From: CAIWHR01 sp963846855 | GTDB lineage: Bacteria > Pseudomonadota > Gammaproteobacteria > Burkholderiales > Casimicrobiaceae | Assembly: GCA_963846855.1 (NCBI GenBank) | Contig: CAWJXK010000013.1 | Location: 1-64,000 of the forward strand | Direction of reading: 5' to 3' | DNA length: 64,000 bases | Part shown: piece after piece, positions 34,761 through 43,734 of the stretch | How positions within the stretch are numbered: the stretch's first letter is position 1 | How the letters are laid out: every line of letters begins with the position of its first letter | Notes under the pieces: model-generated | What the model saw: only the letters and a program-made list of their open reading frames with translations | The model's database searches: none | What the model was told of the DNA's origin: nothing | Translations under genes and position numbers: made by a program

Positions 34761-35270
34761 ATGCTCGCCGCCTTCGACCGCGCACTGATCCGCGTCAACC
34801 GGTGGGCCGTGATCGCGTTGCTCGCGGCGATGGCGGCGATGGTGTTCGCCAACGTCGCGCTGCGCTTTCTCACCGACCAGTCGATCCTCTGGGTCGAGGA
34901 AGTGTCGCGCTACCTGATGATCTGGCTCACGTTCCTGGGGTCGGGCATCGTGCTGCGTTATGGCGCGCACGTCGCGATCGAGACGCTCGCGCAGAGCCTG
35001 CCCGGCGCCGCCGCGGCGATCCGGAGTGCCGTCCTCGCCGTGCTCTTCGCCTTCTTTGCCACGATGGTCTGGCTGGGCGCGCGTTACGCGATGCTCACCT
35101 GGGACCAGACGACGCCGGTGCTCGGCATTCCGATCGGCGCCGTCTATCTGGCGATGCCGATCGGCTTCGCGCTGATGATCGCCCACCTCGCGCTGATGGC
35201 GGCGGGCTACGTCCGCAGCGGCCGATTCCTGGTGGCGCCGGAGTTCGGCGCCGACTCGGCGGATCCTTGA
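34761..35270 (+). CDS. dctQ: TRAP transporter small permease (DctQ family)
   Basis: This 169-aa membrane protein has four helices, matching DctQ topology. The marks are LIRVNRWAVIALLAAMAAMV near the N-terminus, FLTDQSILWVEEVSRYLMIW (the conserved WxEExxR motif), GIVLRYGAHVAIETL and a final hydrophobic helix, VYLAMPIGFALMIAHLALMA. It is followed immediately by the large permease gene: the TTG start of that gene overlaps its stop. DctQ links receptor and channel in TRAP importers driven by the sodium or proton gradient. Confidence 0.92.
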   Translation: MLAAFDRALIRVNRWAVIALLAAMAAMVFANVALRFLTDQSILWVEEVSRYLMIWLTFLGSGIVLRYGAHVAIETLAQSLPGAAAAIRSAVLAVLFAFFATMVWLGARYAMLTWDQTTPVLGIPIGAVYLAMPIGFALMIAHLALMAAGYVRSGRFLVAPEFGADSADP

Positions 35271-36550
35271 TCGCGACGCTGTTCATCGGCTGCGTCGCGC
35301 TGCTGGCGCTCGGCGTTCCGGTCGCGTTCGCGCTGGGCGGCGCGACGCTGGCGGCCATCGTGGCCGGCGGCCTGCCGCTGATCGCGCTGCCAAAATACGT
35401 GTTCAGCGGGATCGACATCTTCGCGCTGATGGCAGTGCCGTTCTTCATCCTCACGGCAGAGTTGATGACGGGCGGCGCGCTATCCGAGGTGCTGCTGCGC
35501 TTCGCGTCGCAATTCGTCGGCCGCTTCCGCGGCGGGCTCGGCCACACCAACATCGTCGCGATCACGTTTTTCTCGGGCATCAGCGGCTCCGCGCTCGCGG
35601 ACGCGGCGGGGCCCGGCGCGATCATGATCCGAATGATGAAGCGCGACGGCTACGGGGCGGAATACGCGGCGGCACTGACCGCAGCGGTGTCGATCCTGGG
35701 ACCGATCATCCCGCCATCGATCACGATGGTCGTCTATGCGCTCGCGTATCCGGACGTCAATCTCGTCGGACTGATGATCGCCGGCGTCGTGCCGGGAATC
35801 GTGATCGCGGCGGCGATGGCGGTGATCAATCATCGCGTCTCGGTGCGGCGCGGCTACCGCGGCGTGCCGGAGCAACTGGAGCTTCGCGATTACTTTCGCA
35901 ATACCGTCCGCGCGCTGCCGGCGCTCGTGCTGCCCGTGCTGATCCTGGGCGGCATCGGATCGGGGGCCTTCACGCCGACCGAGGCTTCCGTCGTCGCAGT
36001 GTTCTACGCGCTCGCGGCAGGACGCTGGATCTATGGCTCGCTCGAATGGAAGATGCTGCCGGCGATCCTGTTGCGCTCGGCGCTGATGTCGGCGTCGGTG
36101 CTCGTCATCGTCGCGATGTCGGCGGCGTTTGCGTGGGTGCTGACGGTCTCGCGCGTTCCGCAGCAGATGTCCGAACTGATCGTCGGCGCCAGCATGAGCC
36201 CGCTCGTTTTTCTGTTCGCCGTGAACGCGCTGCTGCTCGCCTTCGGCATCTTCATCGAGCCCTTGCCCGGCGTCGTGGTCCTGGTGCCGATGCTGGCGCC
36301 GATCGCGCACGCGCTCGGCGTCAACGACCTGCAATTCGGCATTGTCGTGATCGTGAACCTGACGATGGGAATGATCACGCCGCCGGTCGGCGGCCTGCTC
36401 GCCGTCACCTCGGTGGTCGCGCGCGTGCCCCTTGCGCGTCTCGTCGGCGAGCTCTGGCCTTTCCTCGGGGCGCAGCTCGTCGTGCTGGCGCTCCTGACGA
36501 CCGTGCCGGCGCTGTCGACGTTCCTACCGTCGCTGTTCGGTTATCGCTGA
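35267..36550 (+). CDS. dctM: TRAP transporter large permease (DctM family)
   Basis: This 427-aa protein has about 12 hydrophobic helices. The TTG start at 35267 overlaps the dctQ stop and places the first helix (LFIGCVALLALGVPVAFALG) at the N-terminus, as in DctM. The family motifs GLGHTNIVAITFFSGISGSA and AALTAAVSILGPIIPPSITM are present, as are NLTMGMITPPVGGLLAVTS and a C-terminal helix. It is the ion-coupled channel subunit, working with DctQ and the receptor encoded on the opposite strand just downstream. The open frame extends far upstream through dctQ in another frame; that part is not coding. Confidence 0.92.
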   Translation: MIATLFIGCVALLALGVPVAFALGGATLAAIVAGGLPLIALPKYVFSGIDIFALMAVPFFILTAELMTGGALSEVLLRFASQFVGRFRGGLGHTNIVAITFFSGISGSALADAAGPGAIMIRMMKRDGYGAEYAAALTAAVSILGPIIPPSITMVVYALAYPDVNLVGLMIAGVVPGIVIAAAMAVINHRVSVRRGYRGVPEQLELRDYFRNTVRALPALVLPVLILGGIGSGAFTPTEASVVAVFYALAAGRWIYGSLEWKMLPAILLRSALMSASVLVIVAMSAAFAWVLTVSRVPQQMSELIVGASMSPLVFLFAVNALLLAFGIFIEPLPGVVVLVPMLAPIAHALGVNDLQFGIVVIVNLTMGMITPPVGGLLAVTSVVARVPLARLVGELWPFLGAQLVVLALLTTVPALSTFLPSLFGYR

Positions 36551-36557
36551 CCGGGCG

Positions 36558-37544
36558 CTACTTGTAGTTCTTGATCCGGTCGATGTTGTCCTGGCCGAAG
36601 CGCTTCCCGAAATCGGCGTAGGCCGGGGCGAGCGCCGCCTGGAATTTCGCCTTGTCGACGTTCTCGACGACCACCATGCCCTTCGCGCGGAGCTCGGCGA
36701 TCGCCTTGCGCTCGTCCGCGTCGACGCGCGCGCGGTTCACCCTGACCGCCTCGCGCGCGGCGGCGAGAAAGGCCTCCTTGTCGGCCGGCGCGAGCTTGTC
36801 CCATTGCGCCTTGTTGATGAGGATGACGGCGGGCGAATACACGTGTCCGGTCATCGACAGGTTCTTCTGCACCTGGTCGAGCTTCGCGGAAGTGATCACC
36901 GACAGAGGGTTTTCCTGGCCGTCGACCGTGCCCTGCTGGAGCGCGGTGAACACCTCGGTGAACGCCATCGGCGTCGGCTGGATGCCGAGCTGGCGGTAGG
37001 CCTCGATGTGGATCGGATTCTCCATCGTCCGCATCTTGAGCCCCTTCACGTCGTCGGGCGTCTTGATGGGGCGCTTGTTGTTCGTCATCTGCCGGAATCC
37101 GTTCTCGGCCCACGCGAGCCCGACCATGCCCTTGGGCGGAAATTTCTGCAGCATCTCCTGGCCGATCGGTCCGTCCAGCACCGCGCGGGCGTGCGCGTAA
37201 TCGCGGAACAGGAAAGGGATGTCCAGGATCGCGATCTCGGGCACGAAATTCGGCAGCGGTCCCGTCGACGTCAGCGTGAGGTCGAGCGTGCCGAGCTGGA
37301 CGCCTTCGACGGATTCACGCTCCGCGCCGAGCGCGCCCGAGTAGAACGTCTGAATCCTGTAGCGGCCGCCGGTGCGGGTCTCGACTTCGCGCGCGAAGGC
37401 GTCGACCGCGACGCCGTAGTGCGAGTTCTGCGCGATCGCAATGTTCATTTTGAGCGTCGTCTGCGCGGTCGCGGGTGTCGCGGCCAGGAAAAGCGCCGCA
37501 GTGAGGAATGTGGCGAGGCAGAAAGACGGGCGGGTACGGCGCAT
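36558..37544 (-). CDS. dctP: TRAP transporter substrate-binding protein (DctP family)
   Basis: This 328-aa protein starts at 37544. The signal peptide (PSFCLATFLTAALFLAATPA) ends near TAQ at about residue 28. DctP marks are LKMNIAIAQNSHYGVAVDAF, GRYRIQTFYSGALGAERESV, FPPKGMVGLAWAENGFRQMT (with the ligand Arg nearby), VKGLKMRTMENPIHIEAYRQ and VDGQENPLSVITSAKLDQVQ. It binds an organic acid anion in the periplasm for the DctQM permease. The gene is convergent with dctM, 8 bp between stops, so it is transcribed separately from its own promoter. It is divergent from the glycolate oxidase genes, so a hydroxyacid ligand is possible. Confidence 0.92.
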   Translation of the reverse strand: MRRTRPSFCLATFLTAALFLAATPATAQTTLKMNIAIAQNSHYGVAVDAFAREVETRTGGRYRIQTFYSGALGAERESVEGVQLGTLDLTLTSTGPLPNFVPEIAILDIPFLFRDYAHARAVLDGPIGQEMLQKFPPKGMVGLAWAENGFRQMTNNKRPIKTPDDVKGLKMRTMENPIHIEAYRQLGIQPTPMAFTEVFTALQQGTVDGQENPLSVITSAKLDQVQKNLSMTGHVYSPAVILINKAQWDKLAPADKEAFLAAAREAVRVNRARVDADERKAIAELRAKGMVVVENVDKAKFQAALAPAYADFGKRFGQDNIDRIKNYK

Positions 37545-37789
37545 CGGCGGCTCCGGTCGAGAGGCGGGAGGAAACCCGGGATCACCGCCTTGAGCGGCGC
37601 ATTCTAAGGAGGTGCTCCGCCATTGCATAGCGTCTGGCGCGATCCGGACGCACCCGCCTCGGGTATGGTCCTTCGGCCACGCGCGTACTCGCGTGCGGCC
37701 CGACGGCCGGGCGCGAGGTAGAATGACTATAAGAACTTCCCGCCGGGCTTTCTCGCCGCGATGCGGGGGGCAGGAGGGATTCCGACCCC

Positions 37790-39244
37790 ATGCTAGACCC
37801 GGTCGTCCACGCCGATCTCGCCGCGATCCTGCAGGCGTCCGCTCTTCTGACCGCGGAAGAGGACACGCGGCCGTACGAATGCGACGGCCTCACAATGTTT
37901 CGCGAGGTTCCTGCGGCGGTCGCGCTCCCGGAAAACGAATCGCAGGTCGCTGCCATTTTGGGGCGCTGCCACGCGTCGCGCGTGCCGGTGGTCGCACGGG
38001 GCGCCGGCACCGGCCTTTCGGGCGGCGCCCTGCCGAATCGCGACGGTGTGCTGCTCTCGCTCGCCCGGTTTCGCCGCGTGGTCGCGATCGATCCGCTCGC
38101 GCGCACCGCGGTGGTCCAGTCCGGCGTGCGCAATGCGACCATCACCGAAATGGTGGCGCCGCACGGCCTCTACTACGCGCCGGATCCTTCGTCGCAGATT
38201 GCTTGCACGATAGGCGGCAACGTTGCCGAAAATTCAGGCGGCGTCCACTGTCTCAAGTACGGGCTCACCGTGCACAACGTTCGCCGCGTGCGTGGCGTAC
38301 TCATCACCGGCGACATCGTCGAATTCGGCGGCGATGCCCTCGACAGTCCCGGCTACGATCTCCTCGCGCTCATCCACGGCTCGGAAGGCATGCTCGCCGT
38401 GATCACCGATATCACGGTGAAGCTGACGCCGAAGCCGCTTGCGGCGCAGGTTGCGCTCGCCGCGTTCGACGACGTGACGAAGGCAGGCAATGCGGTTGCT
38501 GCCGTCATTGCCGCCGGCATCGTCCCCGCGGGACTGGAGATGATGGATCAGGCGGCGACACGGGCGGTGGACGAGTTCGTCAACGCGGGCTATCCGCTCG
38601 ACGCGGTGGCGGTATTGCTGGTCGAAGCGGACGGCACGCCGGAGGAGGTCGCAGCCGAGATGGGCGACATACGTCGGGTGCTCGCGGCGGCTGGCGCTAC
38701 GCAGATCCGCGTGTCGAAGGACGAGACGCAGCGCCTGCTCTTCTGGTCGGGACGCAAGGCGGCGTTTCCGGCGGTGGGGCGTCTCACGCCGGACTATTGC
38801 TGCATGGACGGCACCATCCCGCGCCGGACCCTCGCCGACGTGCTCCTGCGCATCGAGGAATTCTCGCGGCAGTACGGGCTGCGCTGCGCCAACGTCTTTC
38901 ACGCCGGCGACGGCAACCTGCACCCGCTCATTTTCTTCGACGCCAATGTCGACGGCGAAACGGATCGCGCCAAGGCATTCGGCGCGGCGATCGGCGAGTT
39001 GTGCATCGAAGTCGGCGGGACGATCACCGGCGAGCACGGCGTCGGCGTGGAGAAGCTCGCGCAGATGTGCGTGCAGTTCCGGCCGGCGGAGCTCGAGCGC
39101 TTCCTCGGGATCAAGGCCGCGTTCGATCCGCATGGGCTGCTGAATCCCGGCAAGGGCGTCCCCACGCTGCATCGCTGCGCCGAATTCGGCAAGATGCACG
39201 TGCACCACGGCAAACTCCCGCATCCGGAAATCCCGCGGTTCTGA
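37790..39244 (+). CDS. glcD: Glycolate oxidase FAD-binding subunit GlcD
   Basis: This 484-aa flavoprotein belongs to the FAD-linked oxidase (PCMH/VAO) family. FAD-binding motifs are PVVARGAGTGLSGGALPNRD (about 65-84), PSSQIACTIGGNVAENSGGV, LKYGLTVHNVRRVRGVLITG and GSEGMLAVITDITVKLTPKP. The C-terminal end carries NVFHAGDGNLHPLIFFD and the ITGEHGVGVEKL motif, both typical of GlcD. It would oxidise glycolate or a related 2-hydroxyacid to the 2-oxo form and pass electrons through GlcE and GlcF to quinone. It heads a five-gene run ending with glcF. Confidence 0.92.
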   Translation: MLDPVVHADLAAILQASALLTAEEDTRPYECDGLTMFREVPAAVALPENESQVAAILGRCHASRVPVVARGAGTGLSGGALPNRDGVLLSLARFRRVVAIDPLARTAVVQSGVRNATITEMVAPHGLYYAPDPSSQIACTIGGNVAENSGGVHCLKYGLTVHNVRRVRGVLITGDIVEFGGDALDSPGYDLLALIHGSEGMLAVITDITVKLTPKPLAAQVALAAFDDVTKAGNAVAAVIAAGIVPAGLEMMDQAATRAVDEFVNAGYPLDAVAVLLVEADGTPEEVAAEMGDIRRVLAAAGATQIRVSKDETQRLLFWSGRKAAFPAVGRLTPDYCCMDGTIPRRTLADVLLRIEEFSRQYGLRCANVFHAGDGNLHPLIFFDANVDGETDRAKAFGAAIGELCIEVGGTITGEHGVGVEKLAQMCVQFRPAELERFLGIKAAFDPHGLLNPGKGVPTLHRCAEFGKMHVHHGKLPHPEIPRF

Positions 39245-39255
39245 CCGAGGCGACC

Positions 39256-40671
39256 ATGAACGCGCATACCGATCTCCGCCATCCCCGCCCCGACGCGCGC
39301 GCGGTGGCCGACCTCGTGACCCGTCTCGGCACGGATTTCGGCGAGCGGGCCCAGACGACGCGCGCGGCGCGCGACCAGCATAGCCACGGCGAAGGCATGG
39401 CCGACGCCGCGCTGCCGGACGTCGTCGTGTTCCCGCAGACGACTGGGGAAGTCGCCGCGATCGTGCGGCTTGCGCACGCGGCGCGGGTTCCGGTGATCCC
39501 CTTCGGCGTCGGCACGTCGCTCGAGGGTCATGTCGCCGCGCTGTACGGCGGTGTCTGCGTGGACCTCTCGCGGATGAACAAGGTGATCGAGATCAACGTG
39601 GAGGACCTCGATTGCCGCGTCGAAGCCGGACTCACGCGCGAGGCGCTCAACGCCGAGCTCAAGGGGTCCGGCCTCTTCTTCCCGATCGATCCCGGCGCCG
39701 ACGCGACGATCGGCGGAATGGCGTCGACGCGCGCATCGGGGACGAATGCGGTCCGTTACGGCACGATGCGCGAGAACGTGCTCGGCCTCACCGTCGTCAC
39801 CGCCGACGGCCGGGTCATCCACACCGGCGGGCGCGCGCGCAAGTCGAGCGCGGGCTACGACCTGACGCGGCTTTTCGTCGGCGCCGAGGGCACGCTCGGG
39901 ATCATCACCGAGGTGCAGCTGCGGCTCTACGGGGTGCCGGAGGCGATTTCGGCGGCGGTGTGCCAGTTCGTCGACCTCGAAGGCGCGGTCAACACCGTGA
40001 TCGGCGCGATGCAGCAGGGTATTCCGGTCGCGCGGATCGAGCTCCTCGACGAGCTGCAGATGCGTGCGTGCATCCGCTATTCGAAGCTCGAAGGGTTCGC
40101 CGAAAAGCCCACGCTGTTCTTCGAGTTCCACGGCAGCACCGCGGGCGTTGCCGAGCAGGCCGAGGCGATGCAGGCGCTCACCGCGGAGTTCGGCGGCAGC
40201 GCGTTCGAATGGGCGACGCGGCCCGAGGACCGCACGCGGCTGTGGAAGGCCCGGCACGCGGCCTACTACGCGTCGATGGCGCTGGCGCCCGGGAAGCAGG
40301 GGTTCGCCACCGATGCCTGCGTGCCGATCTCGCGGCTCGCCGACTGCATCCTCGAGACGCGCGCCGACATCGACTCGACGGGGCTTGTCGCGTCGATCGT
40401 CGGTCACGTCGGCGACGGGAATTTTCACGTCGTCGTGCTGTTCGACCCGAACGACCCCGCGGAGCGCGCCAAGGCGGAGGGGTTCACGCAGCGCACCAGC
40501 CTGCGCGCCATTGCCATGGGCGGAACCTGCACCGGCGAGCACGGCATCGGCGTGCACAAGCTGAAGGCGCTGGTGGCTGAGCACGGCGAGGCGGTCGAGG
40601 TGATGCGCGCGATCAAGCGCGCGCTCGATCCGCACGACATCATGAATCCCGGCAAGACGGTGCCGATGTGA
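39256..40671 (+). CDS. FAD-linked D-lactate dehydrogenase-like protein
   Basis: This 471-aa protein is a second member of the FAD-linked oxidase family, starting 11 bp after glcD. Motifs are PVIPFGVGTSLEGHVAALYG (FAD loop), FPIDPGADATIGGMASTRAS, RYGTMRENVLGLTVVTADGR and GAEGTLGIITEVQLRLYG. The C-terminal part has VGHVGDGNFHVVVLFDP and TCTGEHGIGVHKLK, the metal-binding and active-site blocks. The GTSLEGH loop is typical of D-lactate dehydrogenase (cytochrome, Dld/LDHD type) rather than GlcD. It would oxidise D-lactate or another D-2-hydroxyacid. The gene order suggests it shares regulation with the glycolate oxidase subunits. There is no signal peptide. Confidence 0.87.
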   Translation: MNAHTDLRHPRPDARAVADLVTRLGTDFGERAQTTRAARDQHSHGEGMADAALPDVVVFPQTTGEVAAIVRLAHAARVPVIPFGVGTSLEGHVAALYGGVCVDLSRMNKVIEINVEDLDCRVEAGLTREALNAELKGSGLFFPIDPGADATIGGMASTRASGTNAVRYGTMRENVLGLTVVTADGRVIHTGGRARKSSAGYDLTRLFVGAEGTLGIITEVQLRLYGVPEAISAAVCQFVDLEGAVNTVIGAMQQGIPVARIELLDELQMRACIRYSKLEGFAEKPTLFFEFHGSTAGVAEQAEAMQALTAEFGGSAFEWATRPEDRTRLWKARHAAYYASMALAPGKQGFATDACVPISRLADCILETRADIDSTGLVASIVGHVGDGNFHVVVLFDPNDPAERAKAEGFTQRTSLRAIAMGGTCTGEHGIGVHKLKALVAEHGEAVEVMRAIKRALDPHDIMNPGKTVPM

Positions 40672-40720
40672 CGCTGGCATCCGCTGCCCGACCGCTGACG
40701 GCCGATTGGTGATCGCTGGC

Positions 40721-41395
40721 ATGTACACGCTCTATCTCGGCAACAAGAACTACTCGACGTGGTCGCTGCGCGGCTGGCTCGCGGCCCGGCTGTCGGGTGC
40801 GCCGTTCACCGAGGTGATCGTGCAGCTCTCCGGCACGCCCAACACGGATTGGCTCAGGTTCTCGCCGACGGCGCGCGTGCCCGCGCTGCACGACGGTGCC
40901 GTCGTCGTCTGGGATTCGCTGGCGATCTCGGAGTACCTGGCCGAGCGGCATCCCGGCATGTGGCCCGCGGACCCGGCGACCCGGGCGTGGGCGCGATCCG
41001 TTTGCGCCGAAATGCATTCCGGATTCGGAAGCCTGCGCAACGACATGACGATGTGCATTCGCGAGCGCGTGGACGTGCGGCCGTGGTCTGCCGCGCTGCA
41101 GGCTGACATCGCCCGCGTCAGCGCGATCTGGAACGAGGGCCGGCGGCGCTTCGGCGCGGGCGGCGATTTCCTATGCGGAGGCTTCTCGCTCGCCGACGTG
41201 TTCTACGCGCCCGTGGCGTTTCGCTTTCGCACGTACGGCGTCACGCCCCAAGGAGATGCCGTACCCTATCTCGCGGCGCTCCTCGCGCATCCGTTCCTGC
41301 GCGAATGGGAAGCCGCGGCGCTGGCCGACCCGACGGTGGTGGACGCCGACGAGCCCCGCCTGCTCTATCGCGACAAGATCAGGGCTGCCGGATGA
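40721..41395 (+). CDS. Glutathione S-transferase family protein
   Basis: The protein is 224 aa from the ATG at 40721; a TTG at 40706 gives five extra residues and is less likely. The N-terminal thioredoxin-like domain has YTLYLGNKNYSTWSLRGWLA (active-site Ser/Thr region) and FSPTARVPALHDGAVVVWDS, followed by LAISEYLAERHPG (glutathione gamma-glutamyl contact Ser in the DS pair). The C-terminal helical domain has FGAGGDFLCGGFSLADVFYA. It overlaps the next gene by ATGA, so it is coupled to glcE. What a GST does in a glycolate operon is unclear; many proteobacterial GSTs detoxify reactive carbonyls, which could include glyoxylate-derived products. Confidence 0.9.
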   Translation: MYTLYLGNKNYSTWSLRGWLAARLSGAPFTEVIVQLSGTPNTDWLRFSPTARVPALHDGAVVVWDSLAISEYLAERHPGMWPADPATRAWARSVCAEMHSGFGSLRNDMTMCIRERVDVRPWSAALQADIARVSAIWNEGRRRFGAGGDFLCGGFSLADVFYAPVAFRFRTYGVTPQGDAVPYLAALLAHPFLREWEAAALADPTVVDADEPRLLYRDKIRAAG

Positions 41396-42480
41396 GCGAA
41401 GTGGTCATCGGCGAGTGGCAGGCGCGGATTCGTTCGGCCGCGGCGTCGGGCACGCCGCTGGTCCTGCGCGGCGGCGGCACCAAGGACTTCTACGGCGAGC
41501 GGCCACTGGGCGACGTCCTCAATACGACGGAATACGCCGGAATCATCGATTACGATCCGACCGAGCTCGTCGTGACGGCCCGCGCCGGAACCAACCTCGC
41601 GCAGCTCGAGCGCACGTTGCGTGAATCGGGACAGATGCTCGCCTGCGAGCCGCCGCGCTTCGGCGAAGCGGCCACGATCGGCGGCTTCGTCGCGGCGGGC
41701 CTGTCCGGACCGAGGCGGCCGTACGCGGGGGCCGTGCGCGACATCATCCTCGGCGTGCGCATCATCGACGGGAGCGGCGAGGACCTGTCGTTCGGCGGCC
41801 GGGTGATGAAAAACGTCGCGGGATTCGACGTCGCACGGCTGATGACCGGCGCGCTCGGCACGCTCGGATTGCTGACGGAAGTCTCGCTGCGCTGCGTGCC
41901 GCGCCCGAAGGAAGAGACCACGCGCATCTTCCAGTGCTCGGCGGACGAGGCGATCCGGCGCATGAACGAGTGGGGCGGCCTGCCCTTGCCGATCACGGCG
42001 ACGACCTACCACGCCGGGCAGCTCGCAGTCCGGCTGTCGGGAGCCGCGCCGGCGATCAGCGCCGCCATCGCGAAAATCGGCGGCGCCGCGTTGCCCGGCA
42101 ACGATTGGGGCGCCGCATTCTGGCGCAGCATCTGCGAGCACACGCAGCCGTTCTTCCTCGACGCCGCCAAATCCGACGTGCCGATGTGGCGCCTGTCGGT
42201 GAAGTCGACGGCCCCGGATGGCGACCTCGGCGGCGACCAGCTGATCGAATGGGGCGGCGCCCTGCGCTGGCTCGCGGCGAACGATCGGGCCGATCCGACG
42301 CGGATTCGCGCGTGGGCGCAATCTCACGGGGGCCATGCGACATTGTTTCGCGCGGCGAACAAGAGTCCGGGCGCATTCCAGCCGCTCGGCGCGACGCTGC
42401 AGGGATTGCACAAGCGCCTGAAGGCGGTGTTCGATCCCGCGGGCATTCTCAACCGTGGTCGCCTGTACCCCGATTTTTGA
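41392..42480 (+). CDS. glcE: Glycolate oxidase FAD-binding subunit GlcE
   Basis: The protein is 362 aa from the ATG that overlaps the GST stop. Shorter than GlcD, it keeps only the FAD-binding domain: PLVLRGGGTKDFYGERPLGD, the ELVVTARAGTNLAQLERTLR strand, EPPRFGEAATIGGFVAAGLS, GPRRPYAGAVRDIILGVRII and FGGRVMKNVAGFDVARLMTG. The substrate domain is reduced, as is typical of GlcE. It forms the complex with GlcD and GlcF. The C-terminal end AVFDPAGILNRGRLYPDF is the usual closing motif. It precedes glcF by 6 bp. Confidence 0.93.
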   Translation: MSEVVIGEWQARIRSAAASGTPLVLRGGGTKDFYGERPLGDVLNTTEYAGIIDYDPTELVVTARAGTNLAQLERTLRESGQMLACEPPRFGEAATIGGFVAAGLSGPRRPYAGAVRDIILGVRIIDGSGEDLSFGGRVMKNVAGFDVARLMTGALGTLGLLTEVSLRCVPRPKEETTRIFQCSADEAIRRMNEWGGLPLPITATTYHAGQLAVRLSGAAPAISAAIAKIGGAALPGNDWGAAFWRSICEHTQPFFLDAAKSDVPMWRLSVKSTAPDGDLGGDQLIEWGGALRWLAANDRADPTRIRAWAQSHGGHATLFRAANKSPGAFQPLGATLQGLHKRLKAVFDPAGILNRGRLYPDF

Positions 42481-42486
42481 TACCCC

Positions 42487-43734
42487 ATGCAGACCGCGCT
42501 TGCCGATTTCATCCGCGACACGCCCGACGGGCGCGAGGCCGACGCAATCCTGCGCAGTTGCGTCCACTGCGGATTCTGCACGGCGACCTGTCCGACATAC
42601 CAGCTCCTGGGCGACGAGCTCGACGGTCCGCGCGGACGCATCTACCTGATCAAGGAGGTGCTGGAGGGCGCGGTGCCCACGGAAAAGACGCAGCTGCACC
42701 TCGATCGCTGCCTCACGTGTCTCAGTTGCGAAACCACCTGTCCGTCCGGCGTGAAGTACGGGCGCCTGGTCGACATCGGCCGGCGCGTCGTCGACGGCAA
42801 GGTCGGACGGCCGGCAGTCGAGCAGGCGAAGCGCTGGGGCCTCCGTGCCGGACTGATGTCGGCGCCGCTGTTCGGGACGGCGCTCGCGACGGGACGGCTC
42901 CTCAAGGGCTTTCTGCCGCGCGACCTTGCCGCGAGGATTCCTGATCGCAAGGCCACGGGCGCATGGCCCGCCGCGCGGCATCCCCGCAGGATGCTGGCGC
43001 TGACGAGCTGCGTGCAGGGGTCGATCGCACCGTCGATCGACGCCGCGATGGCGCGAGTCCTCGACCGCATCGGCATTTCGCTCGTCGCCATTGCCGGCGG
43101 CGGATGCTGCGGAGCGATGCCGCATCATCTCAATCAGGAAGAAATCGCGCTCGCGACCGTCAAGCGCAACATCGACGCATGGTGGCCCGAGATCCAGGAT
43201 GGTGCGGAAGCGATCGTCGTCACGGCGAGCGGCTGCGGCGTGATGGTCCGCGACTACGGACATCTGCTGCGCAACGATCCCGGGTACGCGGCAAAGGCGG
43301 CGCGGATATCGGAGCAGGCGCGCGACCCGGTAGAGATCGTCGCCGCGGAATGGTCGCAGATCGCGCCGCAGATCGCGATGGACATGGGCTCGAAGAAGGT
43401 CGCGTTCCATTCGCCGTGCTCGCTGCAGCACGGCCTCAGGCTCAAGGGCAACGTCGAGGAGATCGTCCACGCGCTCGGTCACGAGCTCACGCCGGTGCGC
43501 GACGCGCACCTGTGCTGCGGCGCCGCTGGCACATACGCAATCCTGCAGCCCGTCATCTCGGCCGCGCTGCGCTCGCGCAAGCTCGCGGCGCTGGAGGAGG
43601 GCGATCCCGAGATCATCGCTACCGCGAACATCGGCTGTCTCGTGCATCTGGCCGAGCGCTCCAAGGCGCCGGTGCGCCACTGGATCGAGCTTCTCGACGA
43701 GCGGATGATGAACCGCAAGCGGGCCGTCGAATGA
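42487..43734 (+). CDS. glcF: Glycolate oxidase iron-sulfur subunit GlcF
   Basis: This 415-aa protein has two [4Fe-4S] motifs, CVHCGFCTATCPTYQ (about 22-36) and CLTCLSCETTCPSG (about 77-90). Two CCG domains follow, with GGGCCGAMPHH and HLCCGAAGTY motifs that bind a further cluster in heterodisulfide reductase-type proteins. It would carry electrons from the GlcD flavin to the membrane quinone pool. The stop codon TGA lies inside the first unit of a tandem repeat that begins at 43731, so the repeat abuts the gene exactly. The protein ends NRKRAVE. Confidence 0.94.
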   Translation: MQTALADFIRDTPDGREADAILRSCVHCGFCTATCPTYQLLGDELDGPRGRIYLIKEVLEGAVPTEKTQLHLDRCLTCLSCETTCPSGVKYGRLVDIGRRVVDGKVGRPAVEQAKRWGLRAGLMSAPLFGTALATGRLLKGFLPRDLAARIPDRKATGAWPAARHPRRMLALTSCVQGSIAPSIDAAMARVLDRIGISLVAIAGGGCCGAMPHHLNQEEIALATVKRNIDAWWPEIQDGAEAIVVTASGCGVMVRDYGHLLRNDPGYAAKAARISEQARDPVEIVAAEWSQIAPQIAMDMGSKKVAFHSPCSLQHGLRLKGNVEEIVHALGHELTPVRDAHLCCGAAGTYAILQPVISAALRSRKLAALEEGDPEIIATANIGCLVHLAERSKAPVRHWIELLDERMMNRKRAVE

